Positions 1 to 10,141 are shown, counted from the stretch's first letter. The stretch is 64,000 nt of DNA from an uncultured Lachnospiraceae bacterium (GCA_934320845.1 CAKRFU010000009.1:57359-121358), one strand, 5' to 3'. Notes: a model not told the origin generated them from the letters alone. Numbers and translations: made by a program.

Positions 1-81
1 ACGCAAAACATTATCCGTCAAAAAGCAACTCGAAACTAATTATATCATAGAGTTATAAAAAGTCAATTCGCAAAAATAATA

Positions 82-110
82 TTGCTACTTTTTCTAAAAT
101 AAGATATACT
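82..110 (+). promoter_or_regulatory. Sigma-A-like promoter
   Basis: TTGCTA at 82-87 and TATACT at 105-110 are separated by exactly 17 bases, in very AT-rich DNA. This is the obvious promoter for the hypothetical gene that begins at 145. Confidence 0.6.
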
Positions 111-144
111 TTAAATAAATATGATTTGAGAAACGGGGGATTTT

Positions 145-615
145 ATGAATAATTTACATATGTCAGAAATCTTGTCATCAAAATACGATGTGCATTTAGA
201 TTATCAGATTACTATGTATGACCAGCTTCCATACAAACGAAATGCTGATTTGTGCGGCGAGCAAAACATTGCAATGTACAGCGGACATGTCATAAAGTAT
301 TATATGTGTGATAATAAAGAAAAACAATTTGCTGTAGATAACCATGACGAACAAATCAAAGCTATCCTTGCCCAAATCGAGGCAAATTCTGTTGTCAAAC
401 CTACTGCCGATGATATTGAAGATACATCATCAAATGAACCTGACGGCATATCACAGGAACAGATTCAGACATTACTCGATGATAAACAGGAAAATACTTC
501 AGAAAATATTTCAGCCGAAGAATTTGATTCATTTGGCGAAAGCGATATTGATGACAATGAACCAAACCCTTCAATACCGACCGTTGATGCTTTTGCAGGT
601 ATTGAAGACTGGTAG
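145..615 (+). CDS. Hypothetical acidic protein
   Basis: A 156-residue protein I do not recognise. The start is supported by a GGGGGA ribosome-binding site six bases upstream and by the promoter at 82-110. The first ~90 residues are mixed and look folded. From about residue 85 onward the chain is dominated by Asp, Glu, Asn, Ser and Gln, suggesting a disordered acidic tail that ends in a short hydrophobic/aromatic motif (DAFAGIEDW). There is no signal peptide or membrane segment. It stands alone and converges on dnaJ, with a shared terminator between them. Function unknown. Confidence 0.7.
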   Translation: MNNLHMSEILSSKYDVHLDYQITMYDQLPYKRNADLCGEQNIAMYSGHVIKYYMCDNKEKQFAVDNHDEQIKAILAQIEANSVVKPTADDIEDTSSNEPDGISQEQIQTLLDDKQENTSENISAEEFDSFGESDIDDNEPNPSIPTVDAFAGIEDW

Positions 616-631
616 GTATTACAGATTTAAT

Positions 632-668
632 AAATGGCTGTTTGTACAAAACACAAACAGCCATTTTT
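632..668. terminator. Rho-independent terminator between convergent genes
   Basis: A perfect 14-bp stem (632-645 with 653-666) closes a 7-base loop and runs into five Ts on the plus strand. It lies between the convergent hypothetical gene and dnaJ, so it probably serves the former and possibly both. Confidence 0.85.
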
Positions 669-681
669 ATTCTAATAATTT

Positions 682-1836
682 TTATTTCTTTTTTCTACCG
701 AATGGGCCTTTTTTAGTATGTTTTTTGTCTTCCGGTTCATCGTCCTCTTTCTTCTCTCCACGCATGGCTTTATCAAATGCTTCGAGAAGTTCTTTCTGCT
801 CTGAATTCATTTTTGTAGGAACCTCAACAACCAGCGTTACATAATGGTCTCCGCGTATCTGTTTATTTCTAAGTGATGGAACACCTTTATTTCTAAGGCG
901 TACACGGGTATTTGTCTGCGTTCCAGGCTTGACAGTATATATAACCTCTCCGTCAACTGTCTTTATACGGACATCTCCACCGAGTGCTGCCTGCGCAAAT
1001 GTGATAGGTGCTGTTGAGAATATATCTCTGTCCTGTCTTTGGAAAATAGGATGTCTTGATACTGCAACCTCAACTAAAAGGTCACCTCTTTGTCCTCCGT
1101 TTACACCCGGTTCACCTTTATCACGAATTCTTACACACTGTCCATTATCAATACCTGCCGGAATAGATACCGAAATCTTCTTTCTCTTGCTTATATAGCC
1201 TGAACCGCCACAGTCTGAACAGCGTTCTTTTATAATTTTTCCGGTTCCGTGACAATCCGGACACGACTGAACATTTCTTACCACCCCAAATAATGACTGC
1301 TGTGTAAATACAACCTGACCCTTGCCTCCACACTTTTTACATGTTTCAGGTGATGTACCCGGCTTTGCACCTGTTCCATGACAAGTTGCACATTCCTCTT
1401 TCAATGTAACATCAATCTCTTTGTCAACACCAAAACATGCCTCTTCAAATGTAATTCTTACAGATGTACGAATATTCTGTCCTTTCATAGGTCCGTTGCT
1501 CTGGCTTCTTGAGCGACCGCCTCCAAAGAAATCTCCGAATATGTCTCCGAATATGTCTCCCATATCCATACCGCCAAAATCAAAGCCGCCTGCTCCACCT
1601 GCACCGCCATCAAATGCCGCATGACCAAATTGATCATATTGACGTCTCTTATCTGCATCACTAAGAACGGCATATGCCTCCGATGCTTCCTTAAACTTAG
1701 CCTCGGCCTCTTTATCCCCCGGATTCATATCCGGATGATACTTTTTGGCTAATTTTCTATACGCCGATTTTATCTCGGAATCAGACGCTCCCTTACTGAC
1801 ACCCAAGACCTCATAATAATCTCTTTTCTCTGCCAT
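682..1836 (-). CDS. dnaJ: Chaperone protein DnaJ (Hsp40)
   Basis: Co-chaperone that hands unfolded substrates to DnaK and stimulates its ATPase in the cytoplasm. The 384-residue product has the standard DnaJ order: a J domain with the HPD loop (YHPDMNPG) in the first ~70 residues, a Gly/Phe-rich linker, four zinc-binding CxxCxGxG repeats ([32 protein letters not shown]), two substrate-binding beta domains, and a charged Lys-rich tail. An ATG eight codons upstream is possible, but the ATG at 1836 (MAEKRDYYE) has AAGGAG six bases in front of it and matches the family N-terminus. It is last in the hrcA-grpE-dnaK-dnaJ operon and is separated from dnaK by a hairpin-rich spacer. Confidence 0.98.
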   Translation of the reverse strand: MAEKRDYYEVLGVSKGASDSEIKSAYRKLAKKYHPDMNPGDKEAEAKFKEASEAYAVLSDADKRRQYDQFGHAAFDGGAGGAGGFDFGGMDMGDIFGDIFGDFFGGGRSRSQSNGPMKGQNIRTSVRITFEEACFGVDKEIDVTLKEECATCHGTGAKPGTSPETCKKCGGKGQVVFTQQSLFGVVRNVQSCPDCHGTGKIIKERCSDCGGSGYISKRKKISVSIPAGIDNGQCVRIRDKGEPGVNGGQRGDLLVEVAVSRHPIFQRQDRDIFSTAPITFAQAALGGDVRIKTVDGEVIYTVKPGTQTNTRVRLRNKGVPSLRNKQIRGDHYVTLVVEVPTKMNSEQKELLEAFDKAMRGEKKEDDEPEDKKHTKKGPFGRKKK

Positions 1837-1877
1837 AAAAAACTCCTTATCATAAACCAAACGTCACATAAACCATA

Positions 1878-1980
1878 AGGCCGCCACCGTGGGAGGCAGC
1901 AGCCTGAAATTTTATATTATTTTTTGATGAAGAACGGCTCTGCCGTTCTTCTAATGCCAAAATGCTATAAGCATTTTGGC
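1878..1980 (-). other. Three consecutive RNA hairpins in the dnaK-dnaJ spacer
   Basis: Read on the minus strand, the 147-bp spacer holds three stems in a row: 1956-1965/1971-1980 (10 bp, perfect, 5-base loop), 1929-1938/1942-1951 (10 bp, perfect, 3-base loop), and 1878-1888/1895-1905. The third stem pairs over all 11 positions only if G-U pairs are allowed, and only in the minus-strand transcript, so it acts as RNA structure. None is followed by a convincing U-run, so processing, stabilisation or partial attenuation between dnaK and dnaJ is more likely than full termination. Function inferred. Confidence 0.6.
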
Positions 1981-1983
1981 TAT

Positions 1984-3852
1984 TTATACCTCGCGGTAAT
2001 CTCCGTCTACAACGTCATCTGCACCGGCATTTGCATCGTTTGCTGCTCCTGCACCCATATCAGGGCCTGCTCCTGCTGCACCCTGTGCCTGAGCCTGCTC
2101 ATACATCTTCTGGAATACACCCTGTGCACTTTCCATAAGTTTTTCTTTACCTGCTTTAAGTTCATCAATTTCACTGTCAGTCATAGATTCAGGATTTGTC
2201 TTTTCTACAACTGCTTTAAGTGCATCAATGTCTGCCTGAACTTTTTCTTTCTCAGCAGCATCTACTTTGTCACCTGCTTCATCAAGAGCTTTCTGTGTCT
2301 GGAATACCATGCTGTCTGCTTCGTTTCTTGCATCGATTCCCTCTTTACGCTTCTTATCCTCAGCCTCAAACTGTGCTGCTTCCTTAACAGCCTTATCAAT
2401 ATCTTCATCAGACATATTTGAGCCTGCTGTGATTGTGATATGCTGCTCTTTTCCTGTACCGAGGTCTTTTGCTGAAACATTTACGATACCGTTTGCATCA
2501 ATATCAAATGTAACTTCAATCTGTGGAACACCTCTTCTTGCTGGTGGGATACCGTCAAGTCTGAACTGTCCGAGTGATTTATTATCTTTAGCAAACTGTC
2601 TCTCACCCTGAAGTACATTGATATCAACTGCGCTCTGGTTATCAGCAGCTGTAGAGAATATCTGGCTCTTCTTTGTAGGAATTGTAGTATTTCTCTCGAT
2701 AAGTCTTGTAGCAACTCCACCCATTGTCTCGATTGAAAGTGAAAGTGGTGTTACATCAAGAAGCAGGATATCACCTGCGCCTGCATCTCCGGCAAGTTTT
2801 CCACCCTGTACTGATGCACCGATTGCTACACACTCATCAGGGTTGAGTGATTTGCTTGGCTCATGTCCTGTAAGCTGTTTAACTTTATCCTGTACTGCAG
2901 GGATACGTGTAGAACCACCTACAAGTAATACTTTTCCAAGTTCAGAAGCTGTGATACCTGCATCGTTAAGTGCATTCTGTACAGGTGTTGCTGTTGCTTC
3001 TACAAGGTCATGTGTAAGTTCATCAAATTTAGCTCTTGAAAGATCCATGTCAAAATGCTTTGGTCCTTCTGCTGTTGCTGTGATGAATGGAAGATTGATG
3101 TTTGTTGTTGTAGCTGATGAAAGTTCTTTCTTTGCTTTCTCAGCAGCTTCTTTCAATCTCTGAAGTGCCATCTTATCTGTTGAAAGGTCAATACCTTCTT
3201 TACTCTTAAATTCCTGAATCATGTAATCTGTAATCTTCTGGTCAAAGTCATCACCACCAAGATGATTGTTTCCTGATGTTGCTAATACTTCGATAACTCC
3301 GTCACCAATCTCAATGATAGATACATCAAATGTACCACCACCTAAATCGTAAACCATGATTTTCTGCTCTTTTTCATTGTCAAGACCATAAGCAAGTGCT
3401 GCTGCTGTTGGCTCGTTGATAATTCTCTTTACATCAAGACCGGCAATCTTACCTGCATCTTTTGTAGCCTGACGCTGTGCGTCATTGAAATATGCAGGAA
3501 CTGTAATAACTGCTTCTGTAACTTTCTCACCGAGATAACTCTCAGCATCACCCTTTAATTTCTGAAGAACCATTGCTGAAATTTCCTGCGGAGAATATTT
3601 TTTGTCATCTATTGTAACTTTATAATCAGAACCCATGTGTCTCTTGATAGAAGAAATTGTCTTGTCAGCATTTGTAACTGCCTGACGTTTTGCAGGCTCA
3701 CCTACAAGTCTCTCTCCTGTCTTTGTAAATGCAACAACTGAAGGTGTTGTTCTTGCTCCCTCTGTATTTGCAACTACTACAGGTTTTCCACCTTCCATAA
3801 CTGCTACACAAGAGTTTGTTGTTCCTAAATCAATACCAATAATCTTACTCAT
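1984..3852 (-). CDS. dnaK: Chaperone protein DnaK (Hsp70)
   Basis: Central ATP-dependent Hsp70 chaperone of the cytoplasm. The 622-residue protein begins [18 protein letters not shown], the phosphate-1 motif of the Hsp70 nucleotide-binding domain, and carries the second phosphate loop ([12 protein letters not shown]) and the adenosine motif ([11 protein letters not shown]). The substrate-binding domain follows from about residue 360. The C-terminus is a Gly/Ala-rich linker ending in an acidic tail ([11 protein letters not shown]). The start has an AGGAGG ribosome-binding site. It lies downstream of grpE by ~50 bases and is expected to be under HrcA/CIRCE control from the promoter upstream of hrcA. 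Confidence 0.99.
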   Translation of the reverse strand: MSKIIGIDLGTTNSCVAVMEGGKPVVVANTEGARTTPSVVAFTKTGERLVGEPAKRQAVTNADKTISSIKRHMGSDYKVTIDDKKYSPQEISAMVLQKLKGDAESYLGEKVTEAVITVPAYFNDAQRQATKDAGKIAGLDVKRIINEPTAAALAYGLDNEKEQKIMVYDLGGGTFDVSIIEIGDGVIEVLATSGNNHLGGDDFDQKITDYMIQEFKSKEGIDLSTDKMALQRLKEAAEKAKKELSSATTTNINLPFITATAEGPKHFDMDLSRAKFDELTHDLVEATATPVQNALNDAGITASELGKVLLVGGSTRIPAVQDKVKQLTGHEPSKSLNPDECVAIGASVQGGKLAGDAGAGDILLLDVTPLSLSIETMGGVATRLIERNTTIPTKKSQIFSTAADNQSAVDINVLQGERQFAKDNKSLGQFRLDGIPPARRGVPQIEVTFDIDANGIVNVSAKDLGTGKEQHITITAGSNMSDEDIDKAVKEAAQFEAEDKKRKEGIDARNEADSMVFQTQKALDEAGDKVDAAEKEKVQADIDALKAVVEKTNPESMTDSEIDELKAGKEKLMESAQGVFQKMYEQAQAQGAAGAGPDMGAGAANDANAGADDVVDGDYREV

Positions 3853-3900
3853 AATGATTGCCTCCTATATTATAATCTCTTTATTTCATATTTTATTAAA

Positions 3901-4536
3901 CTAATTAACTACTTTTACCATGCTGTGTCTTACAACACTTTCTTTGTACATGTAACCTTTCTGCATTTCCTCGGCAACTGTTCCGCTTTCCAATGAATCA
4001 TCATCGACAGCCATAACAGCGTTGTGAAGGTTCGGGTCAAACTCTTTTCCTACTGCTTCAATAGGCTTAACTCCCATCTCTTCAAAAGCAGTGAGCATCT
4101 GTTTGTAAACCATCTCCACTCCTTTGACAAAAGGTGCATCCTTTTCTTCCTCAGGAACTCCCTGTAATCCTCTCTCAAAGTTATCCATAACCGGAAGAAT
4201 TTTCTCAATCACACTCTTTGCCCCAACTTCAAACATCTGGCTCTTTTCTTTTTCTGAACGCTTACGGAAATTTTCAAACTCAGCAAGCTGTCTTACTCTC
4301 ATATCTTCAAGTTCTTTAACTTTCTCTTCAAGCTTTTCAACTGCCTTGTCTTTCTTTCTTCCAAATTTCTTTTCTTTCTTCGGAGTCTCATCGCCGGAAG
4401 CTTCTTCTTTAGAAGTTTCCTCTTTTTTATCCTCTGCTGTTTCTACTGTTTCTTCCACAGCATCATCAACACTATTCTCATCTTTTACTTCTTCAGTATC
4501 TATGTCTTTTTTAATATCTTTATTATCTGCTGCCAC
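3901..4536 (-). CDS. grpE: Nucleotide exchange factor GrpE
   Basis: Releases ADP from DnaK and works as a dimer in the cytoplasm. The 211-residue product has a ~70-residue acidic/Lys-rich N-terminal extension, a long coiled coil (VEKLEEKVKELEDMRVRQL), the GrpE signature region (AEFENFRKRSEKEK) and a compact C-terminal beta domain ending in MVKVVN. The start codon is GTG at 4536 with GAGG about ten bases upstream. An ATG start is not available in the same place, and the GTG directly precedes a typical GrpE N-terminus. It lies between hrcA (20 bases away) and dnaK in the heat-shock operon. Confidence 0.97.
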   Translation of the reverse strand: MAADNKDIKKDIDTEEVKDENSVDDAVEETVETAEDKKEETSKEEASGDETPKKEKKFGRKKDKAVEKLEEKVKELEDMRVRQLAEFENFRKRSEKEKSQMFEVGAKSVIEKILPVMDNFERGLQGVPEEEKDAPFVKGVEMVYKQMLTAFEEMGVKPIEAVGKEFDPNLHNAVMAVDDDSLESGTVAEEMQKGYMYKESVVRHSMVKVVN

Positions 4537-4556
4537 TTCCTGACCACCTCTCTTAT

Positions 4557-5618
4557 TTATTTGTCCTTGAATATATCATCAAGTTCAGACATTAGCGACT
4601 GCAATGTACTTACAACCTTGTCATAATCCATTCGTTTTGGTCCTACAATACCAATCTTTCCATATACACCTTCATGTATCTTGTATGTCGCTGTAACAAC
4701 TGAACAATCTTTCATGGTATCTACCTTTGTTTCATTTCCAATGTAAACCTGAATGTCATGAGTGTCACTTGAACCCGCTTTCTTAGAATCCTGCCCATCC
4801 GCTTTTGATTCTGCCGTGTCAAGCCAGTCACCTATAATATTTTTTTCCTCAAAGGCATTTAATATCTCTGTTGCACTTGCCTTATCTGAAAGTTCAGGAT
4901 ATTTTAAAATATTTGTAGCACCACTCGTATAAATTTCTAAATCATCATCTTCAGTAAGTGCTTTGCCGATAACTTCCAAAACCGAATCGATAACTTCAGT
5001 ATGGCTGCCAACCTGTTCTTTTATCTTTCTGATAATAGCCAGATTCATTTCGGTAACATCAAGACCGTTCAACGTGGTATTTAAGATAAAGTTTAACTTT
5101 ACCATCATCTCCTGATCTATCGAACCCTCGACTTTTACCATCTCATTTTTTACTACATTGTTGTCAAGAACTATGACCGCCAGAATGCTGTCTGCATCAA
5201 CTTGTGTAAGCTGGATAAACTTAACCTTCTTCGACTCATATCTCGGTCCCGAAACAAGTGTCGCATAGTTTGTATTGTTGGCGAGAAGCTTAGCTACCTG
5301 TTTAAGCAATACGTCTATCTTTCCCGCTTTTTGTTCAAGTTCATCTTTCAGATTCATAACTTCACTTGTCTTATCATCAAGCATCGTATCTACATAAAGA
5401 CGATAACCTTTGTCAGAAGGAATTCTGCCTGCCGATGTATGAGGCTGTATGATATATCCCATCTCCTCAAGATCAGACATCTCATTTCGGATAGTCGCTG
5501 AACTTAGATTCAAGTCTGTATCTTTTGAAATCGTTCTTGAACCAACCGGCTCTCCGGTTTCAAGATAAGTTCTGATAATCGTTTGAAGTATCTTTAACTT
5601 TCTATCATCTAACTCCAC
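4557..5618 (-). CDS. hrcA: Heat-inducible transcription repressor HrcA
   Basis: Repressor of class I heat-shock genes that binds CIRCE and is kept folded by GroEL. The 353-residue protein opens with a winged-helix domain (MELDDRKLKILQTIIRTYLE, then EPVGSRTISKD and LSSATIRNEMSDLEEMGYI), followed by the GAF-like dimerisation domain and the C-terminal motif GIVGPKRMDYDKVVSTLQ. A short hydrophilic insertion near residue 270 (Lys/Ser/Asp/Gly rich) is longer than in most HrcA proteins. Translation starts at GTG 5618 behind GGGAG. It is first in the operon, and the CIRCE operator lies in its own leader, so it is autoregulated. Confidence 0.97.
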   Translation of the reverse strand: MELDDRKLKILQTIIRTYLETGEPVGSRTISKDTDLNLSSATIRNEMSDLEEMGYIIQPHTSAGRIPSDKGYRLYVDTMLDDKTSEVMNLKDELEQKAGKIDVLLKQVAKLLANNTNYATLVSGPRYESKKVKFIQLTQVDADSILAVIVLDNNVVKNEMVKVEGSIDQEMMVKLNFILNTTLNGLDVTEMNLAIIRKIKEQVGSHTEVIDSVLEVIGKALTEDDDLEIYTSGATNILKYPELSDKASATEILNAFEEKNIIGDWLDTAESKADGQDSKKAGSSDTHDIQVYIGNETKVDTMKDCSVVTATYKIHEGVYGKIGIVGPKRMDYDKVVSTLQSLMSELDDIFKDK

Positions 5619-5643
5619 TTAACCACTCCCTTCTGTTTCTCTG

Positions 5644-5670
5644 TTAGCACTCTTTGTAGTGGAGTGCTAA
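5644..5670. promoter_or_regulatory. CIRCE operator (HrcA-binding site)
   Basis: TTAGCACTC at 5644-5652, a nine-base spacer, and GAGTGCTAA at 5662-5670 form a perfect 9-9-9 CIRCE inverted repeat. It lies just downstream of the hrcA promoter and 26 bases before the hrcA start codon. Confidence 0.98.
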
Positions 5671-5682
5671 CATCTATAAAGT

Positions 5683-5711
5683 AAGATAGCACGCATATAA
5701 AATCTTGTCAA
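5683..5711 (-). promoter_or_regulatory. Sigma-A promoter of the heat-shock operon
   Basis: On the minus strand a consensus TTGACA (5711-5706) is followed after exactly 17 bases by TATCTT (5688-5683). Transcription would start just before CIRCE, as expected for HrcA-controlled operons. Confidence 0.85.
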
Positions 5712-5885
5712 GGATATTTTGAAACTTTTTTATTTTTTTTACAACTTAATACTGAAGTCTTACCAAATAAGTCGATATAATAGATATATATATTATCTTT
5801 ACAAAGAATAAATATAATATATTATATATAGAAAGACATCTGCGACATACTAATACAAATAATGTTTCAAAAAACGAGGAAAAAT

Positions 5886-8117
5886 ATGGACAATAATACA
5901 AATAGAATAAATTCATTAAATGCAAACAGATTAAACAGCCAGACATCAAACGGGCGTGCACAGTCAAGAACAGCCACATCACGCGGTGGAAACGCAGGCA
6001 CACAAAGTTCAGGTTCCGTATCACGCACCCCCGGTGGAAACAGTGACTATGGCGTTGCCAGGAGTGCAACCCAGCTCAGAGTCGGTGACATTGTAAAAGG
6101 TGAAATTTCTGACCTGAGAGGCAACGAGATAACTGTTACTCTTGATAACAATACCATATTAAAAGGATATATCGAGGACAGCTCAAAGCTTTCAATCGGA
6201 CAAACTGCTGCCTTTTCACTCAGCAGTCCAAATCCCGGTCAGATTTTGCTCTCTCCTGTCAAAAACAGCTACTCCGACACAGAATTAAATCTTATAAATA
6301 AAGCCCTTGAAGAAGCAGGACTTCCCAATACAGAGCACAATCAGGCAACCGTAAAAGCTCTTATGGACAATCTCCTGCCCATAAACAAGGAGTCGATACA
6401 GTCTCTTATGCAGCAGGCATATGACTGCAAAACAGAAGATTTTTCTACTCTTGCCATAATGAAAAGACTTATGATGGATATAAATGAAGATACCGTATCA
6501 CAATTTTCAAGTTACAGACACGGAACATACCATCTTATCGACAAGCTTTCTACACTTTCTTCGGAAATACCTGATTTGCTTGGTTCACTTTCACAAAATG
6601 CCGATTCACATTCAGTTGCCGCATTTGGCGAAAAGCTTATATCAATACTCTTTCAGTCGTTCGATGAGGAAAACAATATGTCAAATTCCCCTTCCATATC
6701 TTTTCTGACTGATTCAGAGCATCAGGAACTTATGGATATACTTTCTAATACGGCAATGACAGAAGATACTCTCGAACAGCTTGAAAATGGTACGTTGTCT
6801 CTCCATGATGCACTTACCATACTCAGGGATTCTGCCGGAAGCAAATCCCTTGTCTTTCCTGACGGGACAAATACCACAAACGAGCTTTTTCAGCAGACAC
6901 TTTTAAATATTGACAGTACACTTGAATCCGCAACGGATATTTCAGAATTGAAAAATACAGATTTATTTAAAAATATTCCTACTATCAATGAAAATGCACC
7001 GATAAACGAAACCTTAGAAGCTTCCGATACCGATGAAACCTTTGAGGCCTTAGAAAATGCAGAAACTGCTGATGATTTGTCCGAAAACACCATAGCACCG
7101 GACAATACTGCATCTGACAGCAAAATTGGATTTGCTGCAAAATTCCTTCATAATATTACGGAAAGTGCAAAAAATTCAATCAACAGTATGTTACAGCAAT
7201 CATCACAAAATGTTGATAATACACAGTCATCAGCTTCAAATACCGTTATTGATACGCTCTGTGAAAAATTTCAGACATTAGGCAGAGAAAATGACTATCT
7301 TAGTACATTTCTCGATAAGGATGCCAGAACAGAACTTTTAAACACGCTCTCAAAATTACCTATAAGCAGATCTCTCATTGTAAAAATTGCTTCCGGAAAT
7401 GCCAGTGCAAAAGAAGTTCTTACTGTCATTAAAAATGTCATTCCGCTGGCAGATCCTGAACTTATAAGTGAACTTTTTAAGTCCCAGTCTTTTGAATCTT
7501 TGTTTTCAAAGGTGCTGCAAAGTACATGGACGCTTTCACCACAAAAATTAAAAGATGGCGAAAACATAAATTCTTTCTACAACAAAATGCAGGAACAGTT
7601 AAAAGATTTTGAGACACTTATAAAATCAAACCTTTCGGGTCAGGATTCCGATAACTTAGGTCAGAATGCAAGAGATGCTCAAAGCAATATCGAATTTATG
7701 AAAACTTTAAGTGAAGCATTTTCATATTTTCAAATGCCGCTAAAACTTAAAAATCAAGATGCACACGGTGACCTCTATGTATACACTAAAAAAGAAAAAT
7801 TAAGAACAAACCCTGACAATATACATGTGCTTTTACATCTTGATATGGAAAATTTAGGTGCACTTGATGTCTATCTTGACAAAAATCATAATGAAATAAA
7901 TACAAAATTTATATCAGACAATGACAAGTCAATTGACCTTCTTGCCACAAATGCGGATATGTTAAAAGATGCACTTAACTCTCAGGGATATGCCTGCCAC
8001 GTTAAAATAGAAAAAGCTGATGCAAGCACGAGCACAATTGATGAATTTATAAATACAAAGATAAACACACAACAGACAACGGAAATGAAAAGGTTCTCTT
8101 TTGATATAAGAGCCTAG
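5886..8117 (+). CDS. FliK-like flagellar hook-length control protein
   Basis: A 743-residue protein with the architecture of a hook-length ruler. It has a low-complexity Asn/Ser/Thr/Gly-rich N-terminus (~60 residues), a small beta domain around residues 65-120 (VGDIVKGEISDLRGNEITVT), a long helical Ser/Asn/Asp-rich middle, and a C-terminal domain (roughly 645-715) like Flg_hook of FliK (LLHLDMENLGALDVYL ... MLKDALNSQGY). The last match is the main evidence. The start at 5886 (MDNNTN) is preferred over 5862 because GAGG sits seven bases before it. No flagellar operon is adjacent; the neighbours are hrcA (divergent) and a PilZ gene (convergent). A FliK paralogue or a Lachnospiraceae-specific FliK relative are both possible. 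Confidence 0.65.
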   Translation: MDNNTNRINSLNANRLNSQTSNGRAQSRTATSRGGNAGTQSSGSVSRTPGGNSDYGVARSATQLRVGDIVKGEISDLRGNEITVTLDNNTILKGYIEDSSKLSIGQTAAFSLSSPNPGQILLSPVKNSYSDTELNLINKALEEAGLPNTEHNQATVKALMDNLLPINKESIQSLMQQAYDCKTEDFSTLAIMKRLMMDINEDTVSQFSSYRHGTYHLIDKLSTLSSEIPDLLGSLSQNADSHSVAAFGEKLISILFQSFDEENNMSNSPSISFLTDSEHQELMDILSNTAMTEDTLEQLENGTLSLHDALTILRDSAGSKSLVFPDGTNTTNELFQQTLLNIDSTLESATDISELKNTDLFKNIPTINENAPINETLEASDTDETFEALENAETADDLSENTIAPDNTASDSKIGFAAKFLHNITESAKNSINSMLQQSSQNVDNTQSSASNTVIDTLCEKFQTLGRENDYLSTFLDKDARTELLNTLSKLPISRSLIVKIASGNASAKEVLTVIKNVIPLADPELISELFKSQSFESLFSKVLQSTWTLSPQKLKDGENINSFYNKMQEQLKDFETLIKSNLSGQDSDNLGQNARDAQSNIEFMKTLSEAFSYFQMPLKLKNQDAHGDLYVYTKKEKLRTNPDNIHVLLHLDMENLGALDVYLDKNHNEINTKFISDNDKSIDLLATNADMLKDALNSQGYACHVKIEKADASTSTIDEFINTKINTQQTTEMKRFSFDIRA

Positions 8118-8171
8118 TACAACGAACAATTAATTATTGATACATTAAAATGTGCGCCGTTGGGCACACTA

Positions 8172-8224
8172 AAAAAATGCTCCCTTTCTTATACACCTTA
8201 TACACCGGAAAGGAAGCATTTTTT
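8172..8224. terminator. Bidirectional Rho-independent terminator
   Basis: An A-tract/stem/T-tract structure: 8172-8188 pairs imperfectly with 8207-8224 around a loop containing a tandem TACACC repeat. It ends in six Ts on the plus strand and, by symmetry, a T-run on the minus strand. It separates the convergent fliK-like and pilZ genes. Confidence 0.8.
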
Positions 8225-8277
8225 ATGGAATAAGAAATTAATTGCTCGTAACATAGAGGAAAAATTATCTTTTAGAT

Positions 8278-8661
8278 TTATTCGTTTTGCTCATCTTCAT
8301 CAGAATGACATTTTGAATATTCATTTTCTATATCATCAAATATATAGTCAAATATTGATGGCATGCCCACAAATTCACATCCGTAAAGTGTAGTTCCGTC
8401 ATCTTTCTGCTTTCTTCTGACTATCTGCACAACACAGTTTAAACAGTCATTCTTTTTTTCAAATTCAAGTCTTGAATTAAAATAAAAACCTATTGGCAAA
8501 ACACTTTTAGTTATAAAACCAATACCATTTCTGGAAATATCTGTTATCTCAACGGGCGCACTTATATTTTTCACATGAACATTATCCTGTTTAAATAACG
8601 ATGATACTTCAAGATGCATAGTAATTGGTATTCGTTTACTTCTTCTTTTTTCTGCACCCAT
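8278..8661 (-). CDS. PilZ domain protein (cyclic-di-GMP sensor)
   Basis: A 127-residue single-domain PilZ protein. The two c-di-GMP-binding motifs are visible: the Arg-rich N-terminal RxxxR (EKRRSKRIP, residues 4-12) and the D/NxSxxG motif (EITDISRNGIGF, about residues 38-49). The C-terminus is acidic and probably disordered (SDEDEQNE). It starts 27 bases after gatB with a strong GGAGGTGAG ribosome-binding site, so it is probably co-transcribed with gatCAB although its job is unrelated. Given the FliK-like and chemoreceptor genes in the same window it likely links c-di-GMP to motility or surface behaviour; that role is inference. Confidence 0.9.
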   Translation of the reverse strand: MGAEKRRSKRIPITMHLEVSSLFKQDNVHVKNISAPVEITDISRNGIGFITKSVLPIGFYFNSRLEFEKKNDCLNCVVQIVRRKQKDDGTTLYGCEFVGMPSIFDYIFDDIENEYSKCHSDEDEQNE

Positions 8662-8687
8662 ACCCTCACCTCCATTTTTATTTAAAT

Positions 8688-10124
8688 CTACCTGTCAAGT
8701 ATTTCTTTTAATATCTGATTTATCATTCCCGGATCAGCTTTTCCCTGTGTAGCTTTCATAGTCTGACCTACAAGGAAACCTATAGCTTTTTTCTTTCCGC
8801 TGTGATAATCTTCTACTGACTGTGGATTGTCGTCAACTATCTTCTCAATAGTTTCTTTTAATGCTCCATCGTCAGTATCATTTTTAAGACCATTTTCCTC
8901 AACATACTTTTCAGGGTCAATATCGTCAGTAAATATCTTTTCAAAAACTTCTTTTGCAACTGAACTGTTAATAACTCTGCTTTCTGCAAGATTTATAAGC
9001 TTTGCAAGATTTTCAGGAGAGAATTTAAGCTGTTCAGGCTCCATCTCATTTTCCTTCATAAGACGCATTGTCTCAACCATAAGCCAGTTTGATACTTTCT
9101 TAGGGTTGTTGCAAAGTGCTGTTGTAGCTTCAAAAATATCAGCAAGATGCTTATTTCCCGTAAGAATGTCCGCATCATATTCAGGAAGTTTATATTCTTC
9201 AACATATCTTGCAAACTTCTCATCTCTGAATTCAGGCTGGTTTTTCTTTATCTCTTCAAGCCATTCATCACTTATAATTATAGGAACAAGGTCAGGTTCA
9301 GGGAAATATCTGTAATCCTGCGCATCCTCTTTTGAACGCATCGCATAAGAATACTCTTTTGTGTCATCCCATCTTCTTGTCTCCTGTACAACCTTTTCAC
9401 CTGCTTCTATAAGGTCTATCTGACGCTCTCTTTCTCCTTCTATCGCTCTTGCAATAGCTTTGAATGAGTTAAGATTTTTCATCTCTGTTCTTGTTCCAAA
9501 CTCTGCAGTTCCAACCTCTCTTACTGAAAGGTTTACATCGGCACGCATTGAACCTTCCTGTAATTTACAATCAGAAGCACCGAGGTACTGAACGATAAGT
9601 CTGAGTTTTTCAAGATATGCGATAACTTCCTCAGCAGACCTCATATCAGGCTCAGATACTATCTCGATAAGCGGTACACCTGAACGGTTAAAGTCTACAA
9701 GTGAACTCTCGCCCCACTCGTCATGAACAAGTTTTCCCGCATCTTCCTCCATATGAATCTCATGTATACCGATACTCTTCTTAACACCGCTTTCCGTCTC
9801 TATATCAATATGTCCGTTTCTGCATATAGGCTGATATAACTGCGAAATCTGATAATTCTGCGGGTTATCGGGATAAAAATAATTTTTTCTGTCAAATTTA
9901 CAATTCTGTGTAATTGTACAATTTGTGGCAATACCTACTGCCGTGGCATATTCAACAACCTTTTTATTAAGTACCGGAAGTGACCCCGGCATACCTGTAC
10001 ATACAGGGCATGTATGTGAATTTGGTTTTCCGCCAAATTCTGTAGAACATCCGCAAAAAATCTTTGTCTTTGTGGCAAGCTCTACATGTACTTCCAATCC
10101 TATGACTGTTTCATACTGTTTCAT
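8688..10124 (-). CDS. gatB: Asp/Glu-tRNA(Asn/Gln) amidotransferase subunit B
   Basis: tRNA-binding kinase subunit of the GatCAB complex, which converts Glu-tRNA(Gln) and/or Asp-tRNA(Asn) to the amidated forms in organisms lacking GlnRS or AsnRS. The 478-residue protein shows the family hallmarks: YETVIGLEVHVEL at the N-terminus, a zinc-site region (CGCSTEFGGKPNSHTCPVC), DFNRSGVPLIEIVSEPD, EGSMRADVNLSV and the C-terminal helical YqeY-like tail ending GMINQILKEILD. Start behind GAGG with six-base spacing. Downstream of gatA by 17 bases. Confidence 0.98.
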   Translation of the reverse strand: MKQYETVIGLEVHVELATKTKIFCGCSTEFGGKPNSHTCPVCTGMPGSLPVLNKKVVEYATAVGIATNCTITQNCKFDRKNYFYPDNPQNYQISQLYQPICRNGHIDIETESGVKKSIGIHEIHMEEDAGKLVHDEWGESSLVDFNRSGVPLIEIVSEPDMRSAEEVIAYLEKLRLIVQYLGASDCKLQEGSMRADVNLSVREVGTAEFGTRTEMKNLNSFKAIARAIEGERERQIDLIEAGEKVVQETRRWDDTKEYSYAMRSKEDAQDYRYFPEPDLVPIIISDEWLEEIKKNQPEFRDEKFARYVEEYKLPEYDADILTGNKHLADIFEATTALCNNPKKVSNWLMVETMRLMKENEMEPEQLKFSPENLAKLINLAESRVINSSVAKEVFEKIFTDDIDPEKYVEENGLKNDTDDGALKETIEKIVDDNPQSVEDYHSGKKKAIGFLVGQTMKATQGKADPGMINQILKEILDR

Positions 10125-10141
10125 ACTTTACCTCTTTTCCA

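Noticed and set aside
1924..3163. Plus-strand open frames across dnaK
   Set aside because: They are antisense shadows of the dnaK codons, lack ribosome-binding sites and have Cys/Ser-rich, unprotein-like composition.
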